This document shows positions 1 to 13,700 of a DNA stretch of 64,000 nucleotides, in pieces; position 1 is the first letter of the stretch, and every line of letters begins with the position of its first letter. The notes under the pieces are model-generated. The model was not told the origin of the DNA and ran no database searches. It worked only from the letters and a program-made list of their open reading frames with translations. The DNA is from Stratiolaelaps scimitus (lineage: Eukaryota > Arthropoda > Arachnida > Mesostigmata > Laelapidae): the NCBI GenBank assembly GCA_019614645.1, contig JABWDB010000001.1:2480001-2544000 (forward strand), written 5' to 3'. The position numbers were made by a program, and so were the translations under genes.

Positions 1-1202
1 GCCGTATGATACTACAATGAGAAATGTCGAAAAAATCCACAGGCCCCTAAGGCCAAGGCACAATTTGAGTCTGTGACCCACGTATTGCCGCGACTATCAC
101 GAGGACTACAGATGAGAACCTGCCCGTCCACGTACAGGGGTCGATATGCGATAAGTATGTTAAACGCTTATTAAGAGTTTACGAAAATGATCAGATAGAA
201 ATAGTTTTCGAGGCCTCATTTCCCCAGCTCAAACTCACAATCGAAGTTTGCCCACAATGTGATCATTCATCTGTTAATTGAATAAACAGCTTCGAATGTG
301 AACGGTATACCATAGACATTCGTCCCTCTGACTGCAAGCTGATATGTGTCATACAAACATTTTGCATAGTCCTATCATACAAACGCTATGACCACAGCCC
401 ACATACATCAAGCGACAATCCGGTGGCATTCACGGGTTTCGAGTTTCACAATAGCAACATTGTGTGCGTGTCATCAATTGTCACCTGCCAATTCGGCCGT
501 CAGAAGAATGATTCGATACACCGGCCCGTTATACACATCGATACGAACAATGAATTCAACTTGATATAGCGGATACAAGCTCGCCTGATGTATCTCGATT
601 AACGGCTACAGTTCGCTATATCCACCCGTTTAGGGCCGCTTTGACAGCGAATATCACAAGCAACATCGCTCGATCGTAAATAGCAGCCGACAGAGCAGAA
701 CCGGAAGCTATGGAAGGTTTATTATATAGTACACCCGTACAGGGTACAACACGCCATTTCGAAGCGAAAAATGATGATCTTTTTAATCGAGAATAATAGT
801 GTGAATGCTGCCTAAACTCGGTGGAATACGAATTCGAACGATGCCATGACGATTGTCACCACCCCGCCTCATCAATAAAATGAACCCTGAAAACGAACTG
901 TCAAGTTACTTTTTTCCTGTAACTTGTAGTAGAAACACAAAATATTGGGTATACCCAATTGTTGGCTTTTTGCTGCCGTATGAATAAAATCGTTTTGACA
1001 TAAAAAAAAAAGTGATACTATCCGAATTCGCAAGCAGGTGACACATATGTCACATGACAGAGAGATATAATAGTATCCGTTTCCTGAACTAATCACGTAG
1101 AACTCCTCCGACTCAGAAAGTGAATGTGGTTAATATCTAGCTTCTGGTAATCTGACATTAGTTAATTAATAATATTCATCGATTGCTATTGTCGCCACCT
1201 AC
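1..1202. other. Intron after cyclase exon 7, running off the left edge
   Basis: AT-rich sequence with no reading frame or motif of the next cyclase exon on the minus strand. Only short spurious ORFs and a poly-A/T run near 1001-1011 are present. I see no repeat or RNA gene here. Confidence 0.6.
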
Positions 1203-1345
1203 CGAGAATCTTAATTCGAAGACAGTGGTTCTCAGCGGCAAGTCGATCGAAACGCGCAAAGAGTTCATTGAGCATTTTCACCACTTCCTCGGCAGTGCAC
1301 TGTGAAGATAACGAGGTGAACCCACAGATGTCCGCAAATAGAATG
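1203..1345 (-). CDS. ADCY5/6-like: Adenylyl cyclase coding exon 7 (C1 catalytic core)
   Basis: The acceptor is TGATTTCAG/CATTCT and the donor CTCG/GTAGGT. Residues 380-427 read [21 protein letters not shown] and continue through [23 protein letters not shown]. Asp385 in FADICGF is the first metal-binding aspartate. The second lies in the DCYYC motif, which in this family begins right after KILG, so it is in the next exon. I searched bases 1-1186 of the minus strand for that motif by eye and did not find it, so the next exon is outside the window. Confidence 0.97.
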
Positions 1346-4300
1346 CTGAAATCAAAATTGTATGCAGAGTGAAAATTCCGAATTGTGACCATTCATTATC
1401 CGATGAACTTCGCAGACAAATAATCTACTCAACAACTGAACAACGGTTATGCTACAGGATGCAGACACCAACCCCCTGAGATCGTTTCCTCCTCGATAAC
1501 GCAAGTCAAAAGCACCGACATCGAATGTCTAACCATGTGCAAACCGCTTCAGTATGAACCTAACTGTATATATTGATAATGTTGGATATTCAGGGGCGGC
1601 ATAGGGGGCTTACTGTGCTCGCTCTTCACGCGGATAAAGTTGGATGTTCACGGTATTACGACGAGGCTTAGGTCTGGTGACATCACCGTGGTTGCAGGAC
1701 TATATCTGAGCGATCACCCTATCTCATCGTTGACCTATTGCCTATGCGACTCTCGTGCTGAAAATTGGTTAGCTATTTACTCTATTCTTAGATCGTGGAT
1801 ATGCCATACATTATTTATCCATTGATTGTATGGTCTGTGTATATGTATATTCTATTGATATGCCATTACCTGACGTTGTTATGCCGCTGAATGTAGATTT
1901 TGTGGAACATTGAATCTTGCGGCTTATTGACGATATCCGCCTTCATTTCGAGGGCCACGTGGCGGGGCAGCACAGATAGCAGAAGTTGTTCCTGAAAAAG
2001 TTCCAGAAATGAGAGATGAGATCCTTTTTCTCAAACTCGCCCAAAAAGTATTTCCTCTAAGTACCCTTCGAAACCTGAAAAGAGTGACTATGTTAGCATA
2101 TCATGTAATATAAATATATCGTGTCCAATTGTAGATGTAGGGGTACAATGTGTCCGTACATTGGTCCATTGGTTTATAAGGACGTACGAGCCAACCGAAT
2201 ACCACTCTAATATTCTGATACAACATTATCGTTGACTATACTCCAGATCTCCATCATGCTTACATATATATATATATATATATTTACCTGCTTCTGGTTT
2301 TCCCGTTGAATGTTAAGGCGAGCTTTGATGCAACCACGGGTCTCAACGAACGCCTGTTTCTGAGACTTCTTTGAAGGATAGTGCGAGAAGGCGGCGATTC
2401 CATTGGCACCCAGCAACATGAGTAAATCAAACAGGAGCTGCCGACGTATTCAACATTGGAAACACAAAATCGAATTGTTACCTAATACAACCATAACTGA
2501 CATACATAACTTGTTATGTACGAACCAACTAATCGCTAAAGCCAGCCATATAATACATGGTTGAATTTATCGATAGTCATCTGAGTGTGTCAAGTGATGT
2601 GGAACTATATTTCTTTATTCTAGTTGAATTTTGTTTTCAGTTCATGTATTTTAACGAAGATCTTAAATCATGACCAAATCTTAAACAAATTTATTGATAC
2701 CTCTTGGTGGTTAGTCTTACAGTTGGGGCCTCGACCGTGACTTGTATAACAACATCTCAGAAATGAAGCACCGTGCGTACATCTGTACGAATACTCGGCA
2801 TCGTAACTCTATCACTATATTATCAAGAAACAAACGGACAACTGTTGAGACAACTGAAACGATCCGCTCATCAACAGTATGGTTACAAAATATAGCCTTT
2901 CGAAGACACCGATGAGGTGAATCCTAGACTTCTATCCTGAGTAGGCATGCGAACCAGTCTCATGCACTATACGGAACAATCGTAACGAGGCCATAAGCGT
3001 CAACGTACAACAAAACTATAAATTAGTCAGAGTAATTATAATATTATAACAAAATGAATAATGATAACGATAATCATATGCATGGCCTTCGACGCGAGTG
3101 ATTGCAGTGGTGATAGCTTTCAGTTTTTATAAAAAAAACATGCTGGCTGGCATATGAAGCAAAAAGGCAGCACACAACGTAGCTGGTCTTGCTCGGCGTC
3201 CACTACTGTACATGATAATCGAGATCACCAGTGCAATGTGAGCATTGCAATATTAAATACAACATTGACGTTGCAATTGGACAACAACAGCTGGCAAGGC
3301 ACACTTAAGTCGTATGCCATTTGGGGCCACACAACAACATTATGCACAATCATTCAAGTGCAATCACGCATTAGTGAAATAAGGCATTGTTTGTTTTTTC
3401 AAATGAGAAACACGAGAGCGAACGTCACCAATATCGGCAATTCACAGCAACAGATTAAAAAAAAAGACGAAATATTCAACCAAGGAAGAACGACATGCTT
3501 ACGACACGTATGGCAGTTGTGGAATCTGTTTGGGCATTCTGAGCATGATCTGCACCGGCGTATCCGGGATAGCCGATCACTCTGATGGGCACACTGCCAT
3601 TACCGACTGAGTCGAGTACCTTCTGGATATCTCGTTCTGGCAAACTGTGATTGCTGATATTTCCGCCGCCGGCGCCAAAACCACCGTAGTGGGCGCCCGC
3701 TGCACCAGAGCCACCCAGATGCGTCCAGCCCTGCTCTAGGGCCAGCCATTCGCAGCCGATATACGCGGCTAGAATGGTTGTACCGGTTAGGGCGCTAGTT
3801 GTCAGACGAACAGGAACGAGCGTGTACGCTTTGTAGATCAGCAGCATACAAAGCCATAAACCCGAGTACAGCCTGGAACGAAGCCGTCAATAGCTATGAA
3901 ATATATGGGAATTACAATTTATTTGTCCGGTGGATATTACACGAAGGACAACTTCGACTGTACAATACATAACTGTATATATGTATGTGAGTAAGGTCAT
4001 ACGATACAACTGATATCCCCATCGAAGTCATCGCACACAGCTCTACGGGGTCTGTTATGCGATAGCATTAAGTGCGGATACCACAGACGGATATTGATAT
4101 AGCGTTGATACTTGTCTAACTCCCGGCTTGTCACGGAGCCAGGCTGTCTAGCTAGTGAATATGGGGGAGCGACTGAGCATATACTATACACTGTGAAGCA
4201 TCGTATCTATCACAGTATTAATTACACGTCGTACGGTCAAACAATTCATGAGCCTTGTGAAGCCCTGTTGTTAGAGACAGACAATGATGAAAACCGTGGA

Positions 4301-7300
4301 CTGCATAACGAGCAGCGATGCGTCGGTGAGATCTATTGAGTCCCTTTCACGTTCTATCTGTCACCGACCCCCTTGTGTGAAAATCGACCTATGCAAATTT
4401 CTAGGTTTTCATTGAGGGCTGATATAGCCGGAAGGTTTCAGCGTTAAGCTAGCCTGTTGCGTTCTGATCTCTAGAGGCTCCACTGCCGACTGGACGTGGC
4501 CAGGAGCCTGAGGGCGTTTCGGATCCGATGAGTGAGGTGAGTATTACAATGAAGCCAGGGTCTGTGTCTTGTGGGGGGGGGGTGGGGCTCGAACAAGAGC
4601 CCTCGAACAACTTTAATAAACCCAGAGGACGCGGTATAGTATTAGCCATCTGGGAGCCAGTATTAGTCGTCTAGGGGTCAGGGTTAGCCGCCGAACCTCG
4701 AAGGGGTGGCTTGAGGTACCCACCAATAGCCACTCTTCAAAGCGAGTGGACTTCTCCGCGGGATTTCTCTCACTGTATCTCTAATAACGTTTGTAGCAAA
4801 CACAGCTATGATGTAAGTCCGTGCATGTCCATAGTAGGTTGAGATCGAGTGGATTATCCAGGAGCCCTCCTCTATCAGCGCGTCGCAGGGGGCTGTCGTC
4901 TGACTCGACGTGACTCTGTCCAGGCGAGTAGTAAGGTCTCCGGCATAAATCAATATAATTCTACCTTAATATACCGTCAATACCATAACGAAGCCAACAC
5001 GCCCGGGAGTGTTGAGATCCCCACATCGAATGTCCAAAATGTTACGCCTGTTTGATGCTGTAAATGTGTAACCTCCCTCTGAACGAAATCGTTAATTATA
5101 CGAAGTGCACAGAATGAGCTCTCTGCTTTATGAGGATTGTATGACGACCAAAATAAGAGGAATTTATGGAGTCCAGTTTCAGCGATTTTGTTTATTCCAC
5201 AGGCACTTTCGTGCCTTGTTTTTCTCTGAGTCACTCCCCAACAACGCATGAAGCCATTGTCGTACTTGCTTCTGAGTTGCGGGTACTCAGTTCGATATAT
5301 TTTGGTCGTACGGTACACACTGCTTCCGACCACGAAACTTCGAGCCACAAAGAAATTCGTGAGGACGATGTTAGGCTGACACCCTCCGAGCTGCTATTTG
5401 TTTTTCTATAGTATTTATTTCGCACAACGGCGACGTTACCTTGGATTGGTGCGTGAATGGTGTTGTTCCTCCTGGAGCTCGGAGGACGAGCTTGGCCCTG
5501 TTACGTCAATAATGTCCACTGCCAGAAGGGCCGCAAGCCCCACAAAACTAGCCAGGATGACGTGGTTACTCAAGACAAGTGCAGTTTGCCGGAAGAATGA
5601 CTGAAAATATAACAAGGATCAATCGATTATTAATGTTTCCAGTATTCTCGCTCGTATCAGCAGTCAATGAATACCAGCTTTTTTAAATATCATATACAAG
5701 TACGTTTATTATTATTATTATTATTATTATTACTAGGATAATTATTTGACTGTTGTTTGAATTATTCAGGTTAGCCACACCTTCGGCACGTAACTAGCTT
5801 AGGTATAGGATAATACAATAAACTATTTCAGTGTAGTAAAAACAATCTCAAAAATGACCGAGTCGCCGTTCAAAAAATTCATGGTTGGCTAATGCATTAG
5901 CTATCGAGCATTGAAAAATGTCAAGCGATATCTGCTGCAGCGCAACGATGTAACTTCTCACTTTATTAGCGCAGGTGTATGGATTTAGTTAATGGATTAG
6001 TACCGTCGCATAACCTCGCTGTGTTCTTGCTGGGGATGAAATATCACTGCTTGCAGCCTGTGCCATTGTGGGTAGCTATTTTTAGCAAGCAACTAATAGG
6101 AGTTGTGATGTTTGAGGAGAATGATAGAGCAAGCTCTTTTGCAGTTCTTCAGGCGGTGCATGCGCACGATCGGGTACTCCAGCATGGTAATGCCATTGCG
6201 CCATATAGTCTTTGGAGGAAGCAGTAATTCTTGATAAATCGAAATGCTGCTGCGCATATCTACCCACCGGTACATGCCCGGGTCGTCGTTAACCAAGTAC
6301 GGGGTCGGCTTCGACGTGTAGTTGATATAAAGTTGTAAGTCCTAGACCACCCCCGCCAATAGATCTGTGAAAACGCCAACACGTGCACGAACGGGAACAA
6401 ACCAAGGAAAAATCAGCTACACATACAGTCAATACCAGCATTACGCTGCTGAAAACGTACATATTCCTGCATATATTTATCTTGCTGATTCAGTTCAGTA
6501 TGGCACATGTCAGCAAAACTATGTCACCAGCTCCAGTAACGGTGTCTATGTGAAAAATATCACAATGTACCTCTGAAATCAGGCCAATATCTGATATGTA
6601 CGAGGGGTATGTCCTCTTCGTTGAAAAACGAATGCTGTAACTCATAGCTGCTGTGCTGCGACATCATTCTGCTACATTCGAGACCTTCCTCAATCGGGAG
6701 AAAAACTCGAAATTCGATGTGGCGCCCTATAGTCATTCCCTCCACTACCTTCCTTAGACTCTGATTCTCTCCTATTATAATGTATATAACACATAAGCCT
6801 AAACAAAAGGTAAGCAAAAAAAAGTAAAATGGATCCTCCCCCTGGGACGGCGGGACCGCCCACGAAACGAAAGGCAATCGAAGCCGTGCGTTCACTTTGA
6901 CTTTGTTTCCGTGGGAACGTCTTCACCGGGTGCCATACATTGTCCGACTAGGCCGCACGAGCAGAAAGGGCCCAGACAACCACATCATCTACTCATCCAA
7001 AGAATTCGGCCCGCGTGAAATTGACAGTTGCAACTCCTGACAAGGCATCTGGCTTTTTCGTTGTTTTTTCTCAGCTCTTTGGCTGCAGAAATGCATGTTT
7101 CACTCTAAAGCCTTCTCTGCGGCAAAACGAAATTCAAAGGAGCGTTCACACAACGGACACATTTGTTCAGCTATTCAAACAGCGAAATGAAACTATAAGA
7201 TATAGTCTGCTCTTTTTTTTTAAGGGGGGGTGTTGCCAACACCATGGCCGCTCTTTCTTCCCTCCCCTTATGGAACTGTTGACGATGTTCAACAGCATCA

Positions 7301-7732
7301 CCCTTCCCGGTATCGCTGCTGTAAGCCTGCTCAACTTAACGGTAGCAAGCACATCATCTGAGCAGTATCATCCCACTCGTTTCTCCGAGCGTCAGGGAAC
7401 GCTAGACACAAGTTTAGGATCAGATCCTGCCAGACGTGGAGAATCTTCAGATGATTTTTTTATTTGTGATTTTTGCCACGAGCCACCGGTTAAAACGAAG
7501 TGGTCAAAGTAAGTGGGCAAGAGGACAGGTCCTCATGGAAACACATCGCAAGGGTTAAGTGCCGAGGCCGGACATATAGGGGAACAGCTGAGAAGAAGCT
7601 TAGAAACTCGGTACGGGCAATATCGGTAGCCCCGACTACTCACAACAATTCGTTTGACACAATTAACAACACATGTAAGCAACAAGTTATGTTTTTGTTT
7701 ATTCTTTCAATAGTACAAGTTTAACGCGTATA

Positions 7733-7768
<36 letters not shown>

Positions 7769-10700
7769 CATATATATACATTGGCCAGAGAGGATATGCC
7801 GATTCAATCTCGTTCTCGTCTTTGTACAGAGAGTAGCAGCCACGAAATTGTTTAGCCACCCATGTCCGTTTACCAAGCTCAGCGTCGTGGGCGTCCTCAC
7901 AAACTTTGCCAGACTCAAGCGATTCGCGAAATTAGCTTCATAAATAGAACCCACAAGTGAATGCTATTATACGTGACATGACCTATTGCCGAACTTGAGT
8001 GGCAAACAGGATAAGTGTTAGTTCTCTGCTGGAGTTCGAAACTATACGACTAGCTGCAACGGGCATGCCATTAGAGCTCTGTGGTCAATCGGACACCGGC
8101 AAGTTCTCAAAGAGCATTTCCTTTTTCTGGCGAGATTCTGTCCACTTGCAAAAGGGCACTCTAGCAACATTGAAATTACTAAAATTATCACACTATATAT
8201 ATAATATATATATGAGAGAATAGTAATATACACGTTTGGCACGACTACATGCGAGAACGTTGATGCCTCGAGGCTAATGAGCAGTAACGGGACAAACGTA
8301 GCATGATCCGAAGCCGACCGGCGGTCTCCGACTCGCAACGAGCATAAAATAATCTTAGGTTGCGTCTCGGCGTGGACCCCGAGCCTTTTTTGGTGTCATT
8401 TGCGTGTGCCGTGTGAGGGCGACAGGTAATTATAATCATAGCCGACCGCCGCCACCACCGCCACCACCATACAGCCGGCACTGAAGAAGACTTATTATAC
8501 AGTGAGTGTACGACAGTCTAGCTAATGGTGAAACACAGCCGTGCCGAGTCACCGTTACTTGACTTGCTCGACACTCTTTGTGCAGACTCGTAGCCTGGCA
8601 GCTACGGCCCCTCTATCTAGGGAGCAGTTATCGCGCTTAGGAGAAGGAAGTCCACTATTGGAGTTGTGGGATTTATTTGGACATGTAATAAACGAAGACG
8701 AGCTGTTGGTTTTACCACTTATGAGGTACAGGGTTGCATACGATTTCTATGCAATCACAATTACCGAAATATACAGATAGAAAACCCATGAGCAAAAAGC
8801 AATGATCCTCAAGTAATTAACTGAAATAATGTACCTCTTCATTATTTGGGTACAGGTGGCAGGCAGCTTTGCTTAGCTATGCTGTACGAATATGAAACGA
8901 AGCACATTTGAATAGAAAATCGGGTCTGCATGCTGTTTGCGCAGTTACTTCAACGACTAGGCGTCTGGCTAAAACAAGCAAGGGTGCCCAATTTGACATT
9001 CGCATGTACGCTTTCCATGACAGAAGCAAATGTTTTTATACGTATTCTCGTTCCCACAAGGAAATATTCTCCTGGCTGGGTAAGTAGGATCTTAGGTCTA
9101 ACTACCGCCGTTAGGCGCCCGTCTCACGAAGCAATGCCCATGGACGTTAAACGTTGGCTGAGACTCAGCCCTAGAACAGTTTTGTCTGACTTTAATGTGC
9201 TTGCACAAAGGCCATCAAACACCCGCCTCTGTTTGCCGATGTAGCTTTTGCACACTAAACGAACACTTCTCAACATGATACAGAGAACATTCCCTCTATA
9301 TAATCATAAGGTGTTTTGTTCCATTTATTAGCAAAACCAATGTTATTAATTCATTTATTAGCTAAATGTTATTAATTCGCCCTCAGCCGCCCGCACGCGT
9401 TCAAATAGCTAGCAACTGTGTATTTTCGATCACACAGTATATATGGCAGTGACACAGGCCCAGCAGAGAGTGAGATAAGCTCAGCACCCTAATCGACCCC
9501 CGGACGAGACGCGAGCAAGCAGGACTCGCCCAAAGAACCCAACGCGAGACAGGCAAAATGCTGTTGTCCGTTCCCTCCAGCGGACGTGATGATGCTAATG
9601 ATGATCATGGTGATGGCGATGCCAATGGCGGCGTTGTCTTTAATGAATCGGGCGCGAGATGGGCACACGGTTCGAGGGTAGCCTCTGGCAGAGGACAGCC
9701 AAAGCAATGGCAGGGCCCGAAGGTCGAAGGGCCCGAAGGCGGTGTAGGCCAGTGTAGCTTTTGCCAAATGGGGTCCGAAGTCGGCGGAGTGTCTGTTGAC
9801 AGAGTTGGTGAGGCGGGGGTAAGGGTGCCCAACAGCGGCGACCTGTTTGCAAGAGCGAGAGAAAGAGAGAGAGAGTAGCAGGCCATGCAGTAGCTGCTCC
9901 CTGCCAAGCTGGCCCGTACACCGGGACCACGAGACGGTGGGCTTTCGGCCTCAACGCCGACCACATCCCCTTAACGATGAGCTAGTCGATGTCTCCTCGC
10001 GAGCATGGTTGAGTGTCTGGGTCTGGTAGGCAGGTAAGCAGGCAGACACACAGACAGGCATACAGCACAATGGTCAGATCTGCCTGTGCCACTACAACTT
10101 GCAGAGGGCTGCCACTACGGGACAGTAGGAGAATCGATTCCGAACGTTATTCGGTCTCTGAACGGGCTAAACGGGTGATGGCCTGCCGGGTGGCTCTAAG
10201 GCTATATTTGGAGCGCGATTCTATAGCGAGGAGCAGAATATAAACTCTGTTAGAGTACGAACTCCTTAACAGTGTCTCCTTCACGCACTTTGCCAGGCCG
10301 CTCCACCCATGAAATCCCTGGCACCTTTCCTGGCGTCAACATGTACTGACCGGAGTGTTGAAAGAGGCTCTACGAAATAAGCATATATAATATCAGGTAA
10401 TAGACTTCGTGCGTCTCCGCGTTTGTCTGCCGATTGCAGGGATGAGAAAATACAGCTGCCTTTATTCTATATTTGCATTGTAGCGGGTAGTGGAAATTAA
10501 AACAATCACGTGCTGTAATTAAACACAGCACGCGCACCGTCATGATGCTGTGGGGTATCTCACGCGCGGGCTCACTTCACGAACGTCAACGGCAAGGGGG
10601 CAAATCACTTTCTTATCATTATTATTATTGTTGAACCCAGACGGAAAGATCATATTAATATTAGTGGGTGTCAGGTAAGGAACAACTTGATTGATCGATT

Positions 10701-13700
10701 TGCCTGTTGATACCAGGCCTGTAGAGGAATTATTTCTTATCGGAGTGCCCCTAACAAAAGAGTGGTTCTCAGTCATTTAAATGCGCCTCATCCACAGACC
10801 CCTACCAGCACTTCGGTGTTGAATCAGCCTAAATGCGTCTATAAACATCTATAATATTCTTTAGTACAATATGTATACATAGAACTCTCCTGATACGATG
10901 TACTATAATCAATGGCCACTATATAAACACCTCACCAGCATTGAGTCATTAAGTTAATGAGAAGTGCGTTATAAGAGCATCCTACATATTACGGCTAATT
11001 CTGTTTGTGTCCATCATTCGTGTTCATATTCGGTACCTGTAGACTAAGGTAGCAGATGACAAGGTAGAGAAGACTGAGTGCTGTAAGAATGGCCACGAAC
11101 GTCGCCGAAAATCGCTGGTAGACAGCCAACTCAAGTACGATGACGAGGAGGCATATCAGACTCATCATTCCCGTTAGGGCGGATATGCTGCGCTTGTTCA
11201 GGTGGAGGAAGTATCTGCAATATAATCCCCAACAAGAACGACAACCGAAAATAGGCAAATGGTCGATAACATTAGAAGAAAATGATTGGTCAATAAGGTA
11301 ATAAGATAAACACTAACAACAATAATAATTATGGTCGGGATTGCTCTTCACTCTTTATTGGTAAAATGCTTGGGAAAAGTATGCTTTACGATTGCGCTCA
11401 GCGATATTGGGGCGGTTTTAGAGAACATTTTTGACTTGAATACGACAAGATAATATCGAAGAACAGTTCAAAAACGGTGTGGAACTAGGTGAATAAGTAA
11501 TAATAATAATAATAAACTAAGTGAACAATCACTTCACCAGTTAGTCAAAACGCGTCTTTTATTCAAAGGGTTATAATATATAATCCTAATTTTAAAGTGT
11601 TTTTAGTTCGAAAATAATTCGATTAGAAAACCATTAGGCCAACTAGATCACGTTTATCTTATATTTCGGACACTTCTTAGTGTCTTTTCTGAGGTCCACC
11701 GTTCTACTACTGTCTCAAAACTGTATTTAGGTGTTTCTTCCTGAACTCTATAGCTCTTTCGAAAGCAGAATATATCTAAACCTCGTTCCCATGTAGCAAC
11801 TTTATAAACAGCTTAATAAATGCTATTTAATTACACTATTATGCATGCAATTATTAACATAGGAACAATTGATTCTTCATTGTCTAGCTGCGTTTGATGC
11901 CCTCAGCGGGGAGGCCAGACAGCGTTGGGCAGTTTCCTGGGCCCATGATACACGCTCACGAAAATCGGATGCCTCAGATATGGTGCTGTTCAGTTTAATC
12001 TACATTGCATAGACTCTACAAGGCAAGTACTCCTTGGCACCTGCCCAGCTAATTTCAAATAATTAATTACCGGCTATGAGCAATCCACCCGCTGGTTTTT
12101 ATGTTTCGCAGTTCTCACGCAGAATAGAGCCCGCTCCAATATCACTGTATCACTGTGACATCTCTCTTGTGAGGGCTGTTGTCACTAACGTTTCCAACAT
12201 AATGTTATGAAACACTATTAATTAGAAGCAACTTGATATTCACGTCCATTCTTTAAACTACGTTTAATGGCACAAACTGAAGACGATCGAATTGCAGCTA
12301 TCACGAATCTAGTGAAGGCCTTCGGCTTCCGGCCGGGGTAATATAGTATATCTAAGCCTTACATCATCGAGGGGCAAATTGTCTCACCGTTACATATGCT
12401 AGACGAGTCGAGGCAGCTCGATTATTCTGAGCCATCTGTATCGCACATAATGTAATATGCGTCATATGCCTATCTGGGATTAGTATAATGGTGTGCAGAT
12501 TTTGTTCTTAACAGGAACTCGTTCGCTATTCTGAAATCGTGAACGAACGGTATTATTTTTTTTTGATTGCCTCAGCTGCACATTCGAACGAACGATGGCG
12601 GATATAATAACATAGTTAACGGCTCCACGAGAAACGACGACCCGAGGTGGACACTCCGAATGACAACGAATGTTTTTTAACTCTACATTTAACAAGCGTT
12701 GGGAGAGTGGACGCCACCGGGCCCACGGGTGGCCGCCGGGAACATCCGAAATGCGGCAATAAATTGTCCTTCTCGCCTACGCTCTGTGCACTTCGTACGG
12801 GTTTCTGGAGAGTTTCGGCGTCTATTTCAGTTTCGGCGTATTCCCATAGGAACTTTCTGTTCCAGTAGGTCTTCAAATTGCACTGCAGTACAGCCATGTT
12901 GGGCTTTTTTCACAGGCCCAGGCATCCATTGGACGGTAATTTTCGCAGTTTTGTAACCTTGCCACGTTGGCTGACTTTTAACGACCTTCTGAACATTGCT
13001 ACGTTTTTGAGGAACTTATAAATTAATACACTTTCTAGTTCATGTTGAATGTATCAAGATATAAGGTAGTATATTCCAAGCTTTATAGCTTATTAGAGGA
13101 AATATACTAAGTGGGATTCATCAAACGCTATGACAGAATAAACCGTTATGTTATAATTAATACAGTGTGGAGACGGAACGAGTATGTATTAGATCGTCGA
13201 GTAGTAACTTTAACTTTATATTACTAATGTCTACGTGATAGGGTGAATATATAGCACGCAGTCCGAACGAAGCTGCCTGTCTGGAGTGCCGCAGGTGAAT
13301 AACTACGGCAGACAGCTGCAAATTGAATTAGCTCATAGAGAAAAATAGCCACCTCAAGGAGCAGGATGAAGACGTACGAGAACTACTCTCGTTGGAAAGC
13401 TTGGAAGGGCACATTAATATGAGTCGTTCCCAATGGCATCAAATCCATTATGCTAGACTATGCCAAGCCCAGCGTTACCGACAGGACAGCTTTTTGATGC
13501 AATGCTACAGAGCGGTACCGAGGTCTTTCTGCCTTTGTGCGAAGCTGAGCGTCGGCTAGGGACGTAGAAGTCTAGACTAGGGTATGCTGTGCAGTTTTAA
13601 TACGTTTGATATGTTATGTCAATTTCGAGGCTTTGTCATGAAGTTTTCCTTTTGAGTTTAGGATCACCGGACCGTATGAAGATGCTGGATGAGACCGCAC

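Larger units (their letters stand above)
5601..11036. other. Cyclase intron 2
   Basis: Intron of about 5.4 kb, GTACCG to TTTCAG on the minus strand. It holds an (ATT)n run at 5706-5732, a (TA)n run at 7729-7780, a (CCACCG)-type patch near 8450-8468, a fragment of a dispersed repeat at 9143-9173 and a GC-rich patch at 9485-10100. No further cyclase exon is needed to keep phase. Confidence 0.8.

Noticed and set aside
3154..3585. 143-codon plus-strand ORF
   Set aside because: Partly antisense to real cyclase exon 4; no domain.
7015..7512. 165-codon plus-strand ORF in cyclase intron 2
   Set aside because: No family signature and no splice context; antisense to the host gene.
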